From the NCBI RefSeq assembly GCF_001522545.3, contig NC_031769.1, positions 71,069,814 through 71,133,813 on the forward strand: 64,000 nucleotides of DNA, written 5' to 3'. The notes under the pieces were generated by a model that ran no database searches, was not told the DNA's origin, and saw nothing but the letters and a program-made list of their open reading frames with translations. How positions within the stretch are numbered: the first letter of the stretch is position 1; each line of letters begins with the position of its first letter. The position numbers and the translations under genes were made by a program. Below are positions 1 through 10,813 of the stretch, piece by piece. This stretch comes from Parus major. Lineage: Eukaryota > Chordata > Aves > Passeriformes > Paridae.

Positions 1-514
1 CAGGTTCCAGGTATAAATACACATTGAACCCTCAAGTCCACACCTCCCTGCCTGCCCATTCTCCACCGTCTCTCTCTTTGTATTATAATTACCTGCCACA
101 GCTCCTGGTGGTCATGGGCTGGGGTTTCTGGGATGAAGGCTAAATGTCTTCCTCAGTGATCGCTGCTCAACCTCTGCTTCTGAGCAGGTGCAGTGGAGGT
201 TTGGCTCTCCCTCAGGTTATCTTGTCCTGCTCAAAATCACCCATCTGGTCCTGGCTGGTTTCTGGAGCTACGGTTCATGCTTTGTTGGATTTTCACAACA
301 CCTGCGTCTTGCCAGGTGTATAATAGTGTATATTATTGCCCAGTATATCTTTATAGTATATCATTAAGAAATGGTTTTTCCCTGGCAACTAAGTTCCTAT
401 GTGGTTTGTTGCAAACTCTTTCTGCTATGTGTTCTATTTCTCCTCCACCTGCTTAAGCTTATTATAGGCTTCTAAAATTCTGAATTTTCAAATCCATATA
501 TGTTCCCCATTTCA
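1..514 (-). mobile_element. LTR fragment, copy A, cut by the window edge
   Basis: This stretch aligns along its whole length with 12819-13302. Shared landmarks are ggtataaatacacattgaac, cacctccctgcctgcccatt, gtgcagtggaggttt and atatatgttccccat. Similarity stops in both copies just after ccccat-Y-tca, so the right terminus is the CA at 514. The other copy has AATAAA on the minus strand near its left end, so I read the element as minus-strand. About 130 bp of its left end lie outside the window. The sequence after 514 is not purine- or pyrimidine-rich as expected for a polypurine tract, so a solo LTR is likely. Short ORFs here are incidental. Confidence 0.75.
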
Positions 515-1065
515 TAACCTCTGGTCAGAGACAGTGAGCACCTATCCTCCATTACACAAACTGACTCAGTTGTAAATGCCCCCACCCCCAGGAAGGCCAC
601 ATCCAAGGGACATTCATGTGAGAGGCAGCTGATGGGTGCCATAATCCATCAGAGACCCCCAAAAGTGCTACCCAGACTCATTCCTGAGGTGTTGCACCAC
701 AGGACTGTACGTGATGCAAAGTGAGGCAACAGATCCAGACTCTGTTGTGAGACAGTGTCAAACTTGCCTCCCTTCTGAAGGAAGGTACCTGAGCATTCTC
801 ACCTGCCCCAAATGTATATTAATCCCTTTGATTTTATGTTTTTGGGAAAGAAGAACCCTCACCATCAAGAAGACTAGCTGGAGAGATCAACACGATGCCA
901 TTGGGATCCACAGAGTGGTGATACTTTCTTTCATCTGTCCCCCCCAACTTTTTCTATTTCTTTCTCTTCCTTCTTCTCTCTCTCTCCCCCATATATTTAC
1001 TGATAAATAAAATCCAAACTGTTAACCTTGGCATATAATTTCATTTGTGCCTTGATTCAGTCAGA
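515..1065 (+). mobile_element. Probable second LTR with a plus-strand poly(A) signal
   Basis: This is moderately GC-balanced sequence between LTR copy A and a CR1. It ends in a long pyrimidine stretch (about 935-990) followed by canonical AATAAA at 1006-1011. It feels like a passerine ERV LTR, but no second copy is present in the window to fix its ends and no target-site duplication was found. The 99-codon ORF at 711-1010 has no recognisable motif and ends at the poly(A) signal. Boundaries are approximate. It could instead be ERV internal or untranslated sequence. Confidence 0.4.
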
Positions 1066-1112
1066 GGCATTTCTAATAACTTCAAAAACTGGACCTCAAC
1101 ACCTTCCTAAAT

Positions 1113-1470
1113 TAGAGGGCCCAGAACTGGACACAGTGCTCAAAGTGAAGCCCCACCTGTCCTGCTGGCCACACTATTGCACTATATGCAGGCCAGGCTG
1201 CCATTGGCCTTTCTGACCACATGATCAGTTTGCTGTAAATTGGCACCCTTAGGTCCCTTTCACCTGGCCACTTTCCAGCCAATCTGTCCTCAGCCTGTAG
1301 TCCTGCATTAGATTATCATAGCCAAAGGGTAGGGCCCAGCATGTCGTCTTGCTAAACCTTGTATGGTTGGTCTTGGCCCTTCTATCCAGCCTATCCAGGT
1401 CCCTTTGCAGATCCTTCCTACCTTCACTAGATCAACCCTCATTTAATGTCATCTGCACATGTGTTAATGG
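1113..1470 (-). mobile_element. CR1 LINE fragment, antisense
   Basis: Read on the plus strand this is antisense CR1. Diagnostic pieces are gcccagaactggacacagtg near 1120, ccagcctatccaggtccctt near 1388, and the decayed 'nnntgtcatctgcacatg' stretch near 1445. It is truncated at both ends and carries many substitutions, so no ORF2 product is possible. It abuts another CR1 head-to-head at 1470/1471. Confidence 0.85.
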
Positions 1471-2205
1471 TAGGCATGAGGCCTTGCAGAGGGGTCTTGA
1501 TAGAATGGAGCATTGGGCTACTATGAGTGGGATGAAATGTAACAAGTCCAAATGCCAGATTCTGCACCTATAATATGGTAAGGCTGGGGACAAGTAAAAG
1601 CAAGGAGAGCAGTGGCTGGAGAGCAGCTCTGCAGAAAGGGAGCTGGGGGTGCTGGTTGACAGAAGCTCAGTGTGAGTCAGCAGTGTGTGCCCTGGTGGTA
1701 CAGAGGGCAAACACTGTGTGTCCTGTCAGTCCTGGACTGTCAGTCCATCAAACACAGCATCACCAGACAGGCAAAAGAAGTGATTATCCCACTGTATTCA
1801 AACTTGGTGTGGCCTCACCTTGAGTACTGTGTTCTGTTCTGCTCTGTTCTGGGCCCCACAGTTTAAAAAGGGTGTGTAGGTCCTTGAATACCTCCAGAGG
1901 AGGGCAGCAAAGCTGGTGAAAGGGCCAGAATGAATGTCTTATGAGGAGCTGTGAGGGAGGTCCTGGGCTCCTCTCCCTGGTATCCAGCAATTGGACATAT
2001 GGAATGGTCACACAAAGCTGTCCCAGGAGAGGTTTAGACTGAACATTAAGAAACACATTTTTTATCAAGAGGGTAGTTGAACACTGGAACAGGCTTCCTA
2101 GAAAGATGACCAATGCCTTTAACAATATCCTTTTATTTTTGGTCAGTCCTGAAGTAGTCAGGCAGTTGGCCTAGTTGACTGTAGAAGATCCCTTCCAACC
2201 AAAAT
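1471..2205 (+). mobile_element. CR1 LINE fragment, sense, with its 3' end
   Basis: Sense CR1 covering the end of ORF2 and the 3' UTR. Recognisable pieces are gccttgcagaggggtcttga (1481), gagctgggggtgctggttga (1640), cctcaccttgagtactgtgt (1812) and ggaacaggcttcctagaaag (2086). The end, gatcccttccaaccaaaata, is the standard CR1 3' terminus, which normally runs into ATTCTATG repeats; here it runs straight into an ATTCT array. Frameshifts and stops leave only short ORFs. The segment near 1481-1600 is also present, inverted, in the neighbouring copy, so these are two insertions rather than one twin-primed element. Confidence 0.92.
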
Positions 2206-2453
2206 ATTCTATTCTATTCTATTCTATTCTATTCTATTCTATTCTATTCTATTCTATTCTATTCTATTCTATTCTATTCTATTCTATTCTATTCTATTCT
2301 ANNNNNNNNNNNNNNNNNNNNNNNNNNNNNNNNNNNNNNNNNNNNNNNNNNNNNNNNNNNNNNNNNNNNNNNNNNNNNNNNNNNNNNNNNNNNNNNNNNN
2401 NNNNNNNNNNNTCCTATTCCTATTCCTATTCCTATTCCTATTCCTATTCCTAT
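2206..2453. repeat. ATTCT to ATTCC pentanucleotide array around a gap
   Basis: About 19 near-perfect ATTCT units (2206-2301) lead into an assembly gap. About 8 ATTCC units (2412-2453) leave it. The array begins exactly where the CR1 3' tail ends, so it probably grew from that tail. Its true length is unknown. Confidence 0.97.
2302..2411. other. Assembly gap (110 N) inside the ATTCT/ATTCC array
   Basis: A run of N. The repeat unit differs on the two sides, so the switch between units lies in the missing sequence. Apparent ORFs crossing it are artefacts. Confidence 0.99.
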
Positions 2454-4911
2454 CAAATCAAAGTGAGGACCAGCTCTGTGTTTGATTATTACCTGACACA
2501 GTAGGGTCTTCATTCATGGCTGCAAATCCTAGGCACCAATACAAATAAATCATGGTTCTATGCTTTTACGTCAGTGAGACAAAGGAAATTCAAGCCTAAT
2601 CTCTCTGTTTCAATGTAATATTTAATAACCTTCAAAAATTCCTTTCAGGTCTTTGCATTTTTTATTAACTAATATACATAATGAGTTATTTCAATTGCTA
2701 CATTACGATTCTTTTATAAAAGTTCATTCATTAAAGCTTAAAAATACCGCATCCATTCCATATACACATATATGTAATATCTATAATTTATGCAGAAGAA
2801 TATGAGCAACACAGGGTCATAATATACCTTGATGAAGACTTTGGCAAAATTGAAAGTTAAATCCTATATTCCTATTCTGAGAAACAATTTTATGGCCATT
2901 AAAAACATTTTAACTTTAATGAGACAGTGAATAAGTTTTAATACTTTGAGAGTACTTTAATGTAGTTCTGAGATCTAAAAAATTTTATAAGTGAATCCCA
3001 GAGAAAACTTAAAAAGTAATCTTGACTGAAGTATTAGGCTTAAAAATATTAAAAATAAAATACTCTGCCTGAAAATTACAAAATATGCTGTTGTCTGTTT
3101 TATTTCTGTGGATAAGGGCCTTACAATATTGAGTACTTTATTTTATGTATTATATACTGGGCTAATTAATTATGTGGGACATACTTGAAAAAGATCCACA
3201 GTAAGTGAATAATATATATTCGGGATAGATGGATGCAGAGGTCATTGTAGAGTATAAAATATTCATTAAGATTCATTTTGAGAAAATTATATTCCTTGCA
3301 AATTGAGAAGTCACAACTGAGTTCCATCTTTTTTGAAATGCGTGAACTAATCACTCTGCCACACAAAAACTCTATGTATACCCTTAGGATTTTTTTGTCA
3401 GAAGATTCTGGAAGTTTCTGAAATAGTTTAACACTATTTAAAACATTTTTATTTAGACTTTCATGCACACAACCTTTCAATTGGATAGCTTTACTATAAT
3501 AAAATTGACAGGTCTTGGTGACAGAGTAAATAATTAAATATTGAAACCTCAGAAAGAACAAAAAAAACCCCTGGTGACAGTAAAATATGCATACTAGAAT
3601 GTTCTGTCAGTTTCTCCCACTTTCCATTTTTTTGTATCTGTTTTGTGACACCAGACCATATGTAAAATGCACTCTTTTTGGGAATTCAGTATTCAGTACT
3701 GACCATGCTGCACTGAAGAGGTTGTATCTGAAAAAAAAAAAAGCAAGACAGAAGAAATTGTTGTGGCTGCTGTCTGTAAAAATACAGATTATTCGTGAAA
3801 TTTTCACACTGGATATTTTTTTTGAGTAGCTTAAGAAAGAAGCCATTTAGTGGAATGCAAAACAGGTGCTCAAACAGGAGAAAATTTTACACCATTGCAT
3901 GATCTCATTAGGAAGATAAATGAGGAACACTCTAAGTTGCTTTAAACACTAAGAAGTCTGTTCGTTTTCCTTCTTCTTTTCAAAGAATTTAAAATATGGT
4001 ATTAAATGCTTGGACTGTTCCAGAGAAGGAATATTATGGAAGACATGAAGTTAGTTTTCATAGCTGTTTTTGAATTATATAAGTAGAAAAGGTTTAGCAA
4101 AACACTTTATAGTATGTTTCAAGCATAGATGCTGTATATAGGAATAAATAGGATATGCTTTTAGGTTTGAAATCCCTCATCATTTTTAGATGTCACGCAA
4201 TCTAAGATTTAAGGAGTTGATAAAGAGGGGAAAATTCTTCTACAACCTGAAATACGGAAACTCTTTTGAAATTGGATAAATTCACAACTTAATTCAGCAT
4301 GTGCTTTAGTGTGGTGTGTAACAATGGATCAATTATGTAAATTTATTTTCTTTTGTCATGTGTGATTTTCTTCATGAAAGTCTATTGTAAAGTTACAAAA
4401 GAAAATGCAAAAGGGGAAAATACCAGAAGACAAAAAATTGGCTATTTCACTTAGCTATTAAAACGAATTATGAGTATTTCTAGGCACCAGAATAAAGTAT
4501 AAAGTGAGTGACAGATTTTTGATGTGCTAAAATTCAACTGAATGCCTTTCACATCATTGCATTTTAGCCAGATACACATTAGGAAGCATAGTCACCAGGC
4601 TGAAAATGGAATACGTTTATTTGACAGCTTAAAAGGCATATGGATCCTAGAAGCCTTTTAGTTTAGGCTGAATCTTATGATGTTTAATCTCAAACATAAG
4701 TCAGAGGCCAACATCTGATCATTTCAGTATCTACAAATACAGGTACAATTTTCACACCTACTGATATATGGGACACTGAAGCTGTGTTTTACTAGAGGCT
4801 ATAGATGTTAAGCAAATACTCTCAATTATGAATTAAATTTTGTTTCTGTAATGTAATAGAATGAATAAAGTTTAATGGGAGTTCTGGAGATTTTTTTAGT
4901 TCAATAACCCC
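2454..4911. other. Unique AT-rich sequence, no gene seen
   Basis: AT-rich sequence with scattered short ORFs, the longest 131 codons on the minus strand at 3166-3561. Those are about what chance gives at this composition. They show no domain, splice or codon signal that I recognise. No transposon family was recognised. Confidence 0.6.
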
Positions 4912-5500
4912 TGCTTGCTCTCAGCCCTGACCAGCATTGTCAGCTCGGTTTTGAATATCCCCGAGTACAGACTCCACAAACTTCTCGTGTCTTGTCCCAG
5001 TGTTTAACCCCTATCACGTTTAAAAAAGAAAAAAGAAAAAAAAAAAGAAAAGAAAAAGATTCTTCCTATGTTTGAATTCAATTTCATGTATTCATTTTTT
5101 TGCCTGTTCCTTTTTGACCATTATTACACATTGATAAAGTCTTCCTGAACTTTCTGTTCTACAGACTGAACAGCACTCTTACTGTGTCCTCATGTGTCAG
5201 AGGCCTCAGCCCCTCAATAATTTTGCAACCTTGCACTAGACCTTCTCCAGTATATCCAATTGTCTTATACTGGGGAGCCCAGCACTGGAAACAGTACTAC
5301 AAGTGTACCAGCAGTGCTGAGCAGTGGGGAAGGACCACATCTCTGGATTTGCTGGCAGTGTTCTTCCTAACACAGCCCACATTGTTATTGTCCTTCTTTT
5401 CTGCAAAGGCACATTGCTGGCTCATGTTCAACTCAATGTCCAGCAGGGCCCCAGATCCTTCCCTGGAGAAGTGATTTCTATCTGGATGACACTTGCCCCC
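4912..5500 (-). mobile_element. CR1 LINE, antisense, left part of a split copy
   Basis: Antisense CR1 with landmarks tcggttttgaatatcc (4946), agactccacaaacttctc (4969), tactggggagcccagcactgg (5268), gcacattgctggctcatgtt (5409) and ccagatccttccctgga (5450). An A-rich stretch at about 5022-5060 has expanded inside it. It stops at 5500 where an LTR begins and resumes after 6957, so the CR1 was there first. The 3' hairpin and octamer tail are missing. Confidence 0.9.
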
Positions 5501-6952
5501 TGTCGTGGGTTTAAAGCATCAGCTAAAAAAACTAGAAAACTTACTCATTTCTTGTTCTGAGATATGGATTAGAAAAAGAGCAAAACAGGCTTAAAACTTA
5601 AAAGGAACAAAGAAAGTTTATTAACAAAAACTACAAGAATAAGAAACCAGAATAAAACCTGCAGAAACCCTTTTTGTCCACTACCCAACCATTCCCTTGT
5701 TCACATGACAACATAGAGACAAAAAAAACCTGGTGGTTAAAACAGTCTTATTTTTGCCATAGTCTTTTCTTCCGTCTTCGTAGAGAAAAATAAGGGGTTT
5801 TTTCTGCTAATCAATGGAGTTTTTCACAAGAAAACCCTTCTTCTCATGGCTTTCTTATTCTCTGATGCCAGCCACCTGGAAAACTCTGCCACCAGTTCTC
5901 TCCTCCCATTTCATACCACTCTGAGGTGGGTTTTTGGGCCATGAAGTCAAGGCGTGTCATTTTAAGGATGAGTTATTCAAAGGCAAAAGTTCTCTTCATC
6001 TGTCTCTATGAGCATTTCTGAAAAATTTTCTCTTTGCCTTTTAAAGGCTATAAATCTTCAACAACTATCACTTCTCCTTTTCTGTTTCAGCATCTCATAA
6101 GATCACAACTACTTCACCATTTGCTTAAATCCACACTTTGAAATACTCCATTCCCCCCAATATACTCTGTCATGAATTAAAGGAGTTTTTTCAGAATGCT
6201 ATTGTCCATCTCCATAATTTTAGCAAAAGAATATTTCAGCTTATTAAAACGTCTCCTTATTTCTCTCCCCCATCTGAAGCTTAATTCCTTTCTTCACTGT
6301 CTCTGATAGTTTATGTTGTCTTTTTACCTGTTGATCACTCTCTCTTCCCCTCTCTCTGGATAAAAGGTTTAATCTGCAAGTCTCATCTGGATAATGAAAG
6401 GGTTAAAATCTTGCCCAGGCTTTTGTAGATGGTTCTGTGATCTCTGCCAGAGCAGCAGCTGGAGCTGTCTTCGATAGAAGATTCTTCATGGCTGCTCTGG
6501 AGAGTGTGGTCACTGTCTCAGCCTGCCGCAGGTCAAGAGCTTTTTTTCCTTTCTTTACTCGGCAGTCTCTGGTGAATTCAGTCACAGCAAAAACTGCAGC
6601 CGAGCCAGGGACCGGCCTGGCCCGGCCAGAGCCCGGGGCAAGCCCCGCAGGCCCCATCTCCCGGCCGGGAGCCGCTGGGCCCAGCCCAGCCCCTGCCCGG
6701 GCCACATGGGCTGGGGAGGGGAACGGGAGGTCAGCTGGAGCTCTGTTACCTTTCACAGCCAGAAAACAAAGAGACAAAGAAATTCCCAGGCTTAGGTCTT
6801 AAGGTGATGTTCACAAGTTGATCTCACTTTTCAATGGTCAAAACTGCTGTCAATTCTTAGAAATGGCCAGCTGTTGGCTAGGAGACAAACTCCCATCAGC
6901 CTCCAGAAGTTTTAACTTCTTTAGGAGTTTCCCTAAATGCCAATCCAACACA
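5501..6952 (-). mobile_element. Long solo LTR (about 1.45 kb) inserted in a CR1
   Basis: It starts TGTCGTGGGTTTAA and ends ...CCAATCCAACACA, with TG...CA termini. It is flanked by CCCCC on both sides (5496-5500 and 6953-6957), a 5-bp duplication as in ERVL-like elements, although a homopolymer is weak evidence alone. The clean split of the CR1 is the stronger proof. TTTATT at 5617-5622 gives AATAAA on the minus strand about 120 bp from the 5501 end, so transcription would run right to left. A GC-rich block (6598-6730) sits in the presumed U3. No internal retroviral genes are present. ORFs of 121-124 codons on both strands across the GC-rich block are composition artefacts. Confidence 0.8.
6598..6730 (-). 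promoter_or_regulatory. GC-rich block in the LTR, possible old promoter core
   Basis: About 130 bp dominated by G and C with many CpGs and runs such as gcccggggcaagccccgcag. It lies in otherwise AT-rich DNA, about 220-350 bp from the 5' end of the minus-strand LTR. The position suits a U3 promoter. Promoter activity is inference; I see no clear TATA box on the minus strand here. Confidence 0.35.
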
Positions 6953-6957
6953 CCCCC

Positions 6958-7195
6958 CCACCTCTGTGACTCTATGTTCCCCAGATGCCTGAGTTTGAAC
7001 TCCTGTTTCTTGAACTTCTTGATATTCCTGTTGGCCCATTTCTTCAACCTGCAGATGTCCCTCTGAATGATGCTGCACCCATCTGGTTTATCAACACTTC
7101 CCTCCAGTTTTGTATCACCTTGCTGAAGATACACTGGGTCCCATGACCAAGATCATAGGGGAAGGTGATAAACTAAATCAGCCTTGCTATCATTC
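6958..7195 (-). mobile_element. CR1 LINE, antisense, right part of the split copy
   Basis: Continues the CR1 interrupted at 5500. Pieces such as ttcctgttggcccatttctt (7025), gatgtccctctgaatgatgc (7053) and ccagttttgtatcacctt (7105) follow the left part in the order expected along the element. It fades out after gaaggtgataaactaaatc (about 7162-7180). Confidence 0.85.
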
Positions 7196-10100
7196 CCTGC
7201 GGTTTACTATTAATGACTGCATACTTATCATAACCCTCTGTCTGCACCAGTTCTGTCAGCTTTCACTCCACATAAATGTTTTTTCACATGGTCTGCAATC
7301 CATCAGTTTATTAGTTAGAATGTTAAAGGGAAACATTTTTAAAAGCTGTACTACAGGCAATATAATCAACACCCAGTGCTCTCCATGCATCCACCAAACC
7401 AGTCATTTACAAGGCTATCAGGTTCTTTATCACTCTCTTAAATGAGCCTTTTCCATAAATTATTGCTGCTTTTCTACTGAGATGCACAGACACTGCCAGA
7501 TCTTTGCTTAATTATGTGAACAGACATTTAAAATGCTTAAAGGTAGCATGCATATTACAGTAGGCTTGTGAATCTGAGAAAAATAGTACCTAAGAGGAAA
7601 CTTGAAATGGGGGCTTGGGAGCAACTAGGAAGTAGTTTATACAAAACAAATTTCCCATAGCATAATAGATCCAAGAAAAACAGTTTGTGGGATAGTTCTG
7701 GAAAGGAGAATGTGAAAAGTCCTTGGGCACCATCTTTTATTGGTGGGGAGCAAAATAAATTATTAGGCCAGAAAGATGGAAAGAAGTACCTGAAATATCA
7801 ACTCAAATCAGAAAAGACATATACTTTATCAAAGAAAAGGCATATTCTGTAACGAGTTGCCATCAATTGAAAAAAAAAAAACAAAACCAACCAGAACCCA
7901 AAACAAAACCCAAACAAAAACAAAGCAAACAAAAAAAGGATCTATTCCTTATATAAGGCATAAGAGTTTGATGTGTGATCACTGCCTCTTATCCTCCAGC
8001 CCAAGGGATGGAATCAGATTAGTATTAATTCTCTGGCACGGCATGGAAAATATCCACAGGTTGCTGGATTATTCTGGCAAAGTTGGTGAAAGTTTTGTAT
8101 TTGCTTTGGGTATTTTTTGCTTCACCATATATATATATAGTCTTTTTAGTTAGCAAAGGCAGTTTATGAATCTTTTTTTGGAAATTGTTTCCTTGCAATT
8201 TTCACTGATTATGACAATATTTTCAATGCAAGTATTTGCATGATGGCAATAACAATAAAGAGTAGTAAAATAATCAAAATATAATGGCCAAATAAAATGG
8301 TGTAAATAGCAGTAAAGTTATCTATTCAAAGTTCATAACAGTAACAAAAAAATAAATAATGTATAATAGTAATTACAATCCCAAGGCATCCAGACCAAGT
8401 TAGCAATAACAACTATGCCCATAATTGTAAATGCATCTTCTGCTACTATCAATATTCTTATCATATCACTGTATTTGGTAGAGTTTTGCCATAAATTCTG
8501 CCTAACAGTCTAATGCATGTATAATACATGTACCACATGCATTAAATCTTACAAAGCACATCCAAAATGTATTTATAGAAATAAAACAAACAAGGGAAAC
8601 TGCATGCATATTAAGTATTTATCGTCTCTCATAGTTACATCAATAAAAAGATCTAAACACGTGACCTGTCTAATGAATTCCTAGTGGATCCTTGTGTCTT
8701 GTTCCATTACCAGTAAGGTCTAAAACTTGAGACGTTTTCTACCTGAAATGAGAGTGAATTATAAAGAATATGATCTAACACAATGGAGGGAGATAAAACA
8801 CATTGATGTCTTTGATAAATGGATAAAAATGTGGATAGCTGCCAAAAAGCAGGTGGGCAGTTGGCAATAGTGCCTTAGTGGTTGAAAGTTGAACTTCTTG
8901 ACAGCATCTGGATGGACCTACATAAAAAAGTACTGAATTCTAGGGGCTGTCATGGCAGCTGGGAAGAGGCATTGGCCTTCATACTGAAGCTTTTTCTTCA
9001 GAAAAAGCTTTGAGAGAGAAACTTCACTTTGGGAAAAAGATTGAGTTTTATAGCATTTATTCAGGATGTGGCTGAACTGAAGCAAGTGCATATAAAGTTG
9101 GGCCTTATTCTTACACCACACTCATGATCTTTCATAGAGCATTGTGCAGACACAAGTAACCATTTTTTAATCCACAGTAAACTGCAGGAACAAAAAAGAC
9201 AGGGCATACTCCTTGTCTACAGCAGCCAGCTCCTTCTCTATCTCTCCATCCTTGTATCACAGTGAGAAGAAGCTGAAGAGGAAAATATGTCAAGATGGAA
9301 ATCCAGATAGAAAAACTGATCATCATTGCCTATTTTTCCCAAGTCTTCATGTCATTTTGTTTTTTTCACAAAATTCATAGTGGTTTTAGGGTGTTTATTT
9401 AACTTTTTTTTCTTGTTTTATTTAGAACTATGGTTTCATTTTTGCTTTGGTTTACAAATCATTGTGATGCTTACATGTCCATTCCAGTCAGCTATTCTTC
9501 TTAAATGGCTTACTTTATTGGACTTCCTTGTTTTTTAAAGGTCTTACTTTTATCCACTACAATTTAGGGAAAGGGAATGCTAAAATATTTAGTTGAAATA
9601 CAGTAGTAAATGAAGCACTTCGCCAATCAAACTGAAGTGATGCCCAATTAGTCAAAAGTAGTTAGCATAAAAAGACACAATAAAAATTATTTACCCATGT
9701 CAGCAGACATATCAATATAGTACCTATATAATCAATTCATTCCTCTCAATCCATAAAATTAATCAGGGGCAGAATGGCATTTACTTCATTCAAGTGATGC
9801 AATTTTGAAACAGCCAGAGTGTACAAGCAACTACTCTTCAAGACTGTCACATGTGCCATGAAGGTAACAGTACTTGGTACGCCTTTTCCTTCAGCTTTCT
9901 TCATTGGTGGTGCTCTCTTCTTGCAGGTCGAGCTCACATCTCTACAGTCTTTTCTAGCTTTATAAATACATCATAAGAATAATGCTTCTCACACATTAGA
10001 TTTCAATCTCTTTTGAAAGCAAGATTTTTGTCATCTTCTATTTTCCAGATGCTCATTTTCAGTCAATACAAGCAAAATGAAGGGTTTACAGCTCTTTAAA

Positions 10101-10429
10101 CTTTAGGAAATTATTTTCACGTGTACCAGAAACAATGTCTGCTGCCAAGAAAACTGGGGAATTAAGGGACATCTGGTGTCTTTGGTTCTGCCTTTTCAGT
10201 GTTTCCCATTATAATTACCTGGCCCTCCTGCTGAGTGCAGAAGAATTAAGAAGAAACAAAGTCATATATCATTTTGGTTCTTCTGATTTATTCAGATTTA
10301 TCCATTATATTTTGTCTAGAATATAGGTATAAAATAGAGTTCAGGATGAAAATCTTGGATTTAGGTTGAAACAGGAAGCCAGAAATGGCTAATTCCAATA
10401 GCCAATATCTTCACCTGTATGACAGGCAC
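7196..10429. other. Unique sequence, no gene seen
   Basis: AT-rich DNA without a recognised transposon or exon. It contains an A-rich low-complexity tract at about 7869-7937 (A runs broken by C) and a short (TA)n run near 8130. The longest ORF is about 110 codons and unremarkable. Confidence 0.6.
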
Positions 10430-10813
10430 TGAATCACAGAATCACAGAATAAGCTGAGTTGGAAAGGACCCACAAACATCATCAAGTCCAACTTCTGGCC
10501 CTGCACAGGACCATCCTGAAGAATCACACCACATTTCTGAGAGCATTGTTCAGAAGCTTCTTGAACTCTGCCAGGCTGGTACTGTGACCACTTCCCTGGG
10601 GAACCTGTTCCAGTGCTCAATCACCCTCTGGGTGAAGAACATTTTTCTAATATCCAAACTAAGCCTCCTTTAACATAACTTCATGCCATTTCCTTGAGGC
10701 CTGTCACTGGAAACCATAGAAAAGAGATCAGTGCCTGATCCTCCTCTTCCACTCACAAGGAAGTTGTAGACTGCAGTGAGGTCTCCCTTAGTCTCCTCCA
10801 GGCTGAGCAAAAG
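10430..10813 (-). mobile_element. CR1 LINE 3' end, antisense
   Basis: Begins with gaatcacagaatcacagaat, the inverted CR1 octamer tail, then ttggaaaggacccacaaa, gtgaccacttccctgggg, gaacctgttccagtgctcaa and gtctcctccaggctgagcaa in element order. It is truncated at about 10813. Intact 3' tail, no coding capacity. Confidence 0.93.

Noticed and set aside
2175..2513. ORFs with SILFY or GIGIG repeats
   Set aside because: They are translations of the ATTCT/ATTCC array across an assembly gap.
6403..6802. Overlapping 124- and 121-codon ORFs on opposite strands, alanine/proline/glycine-rich
   Set aside because: They span the GC-rich block of an LTR, where stop codons are rare; no domain is visible.
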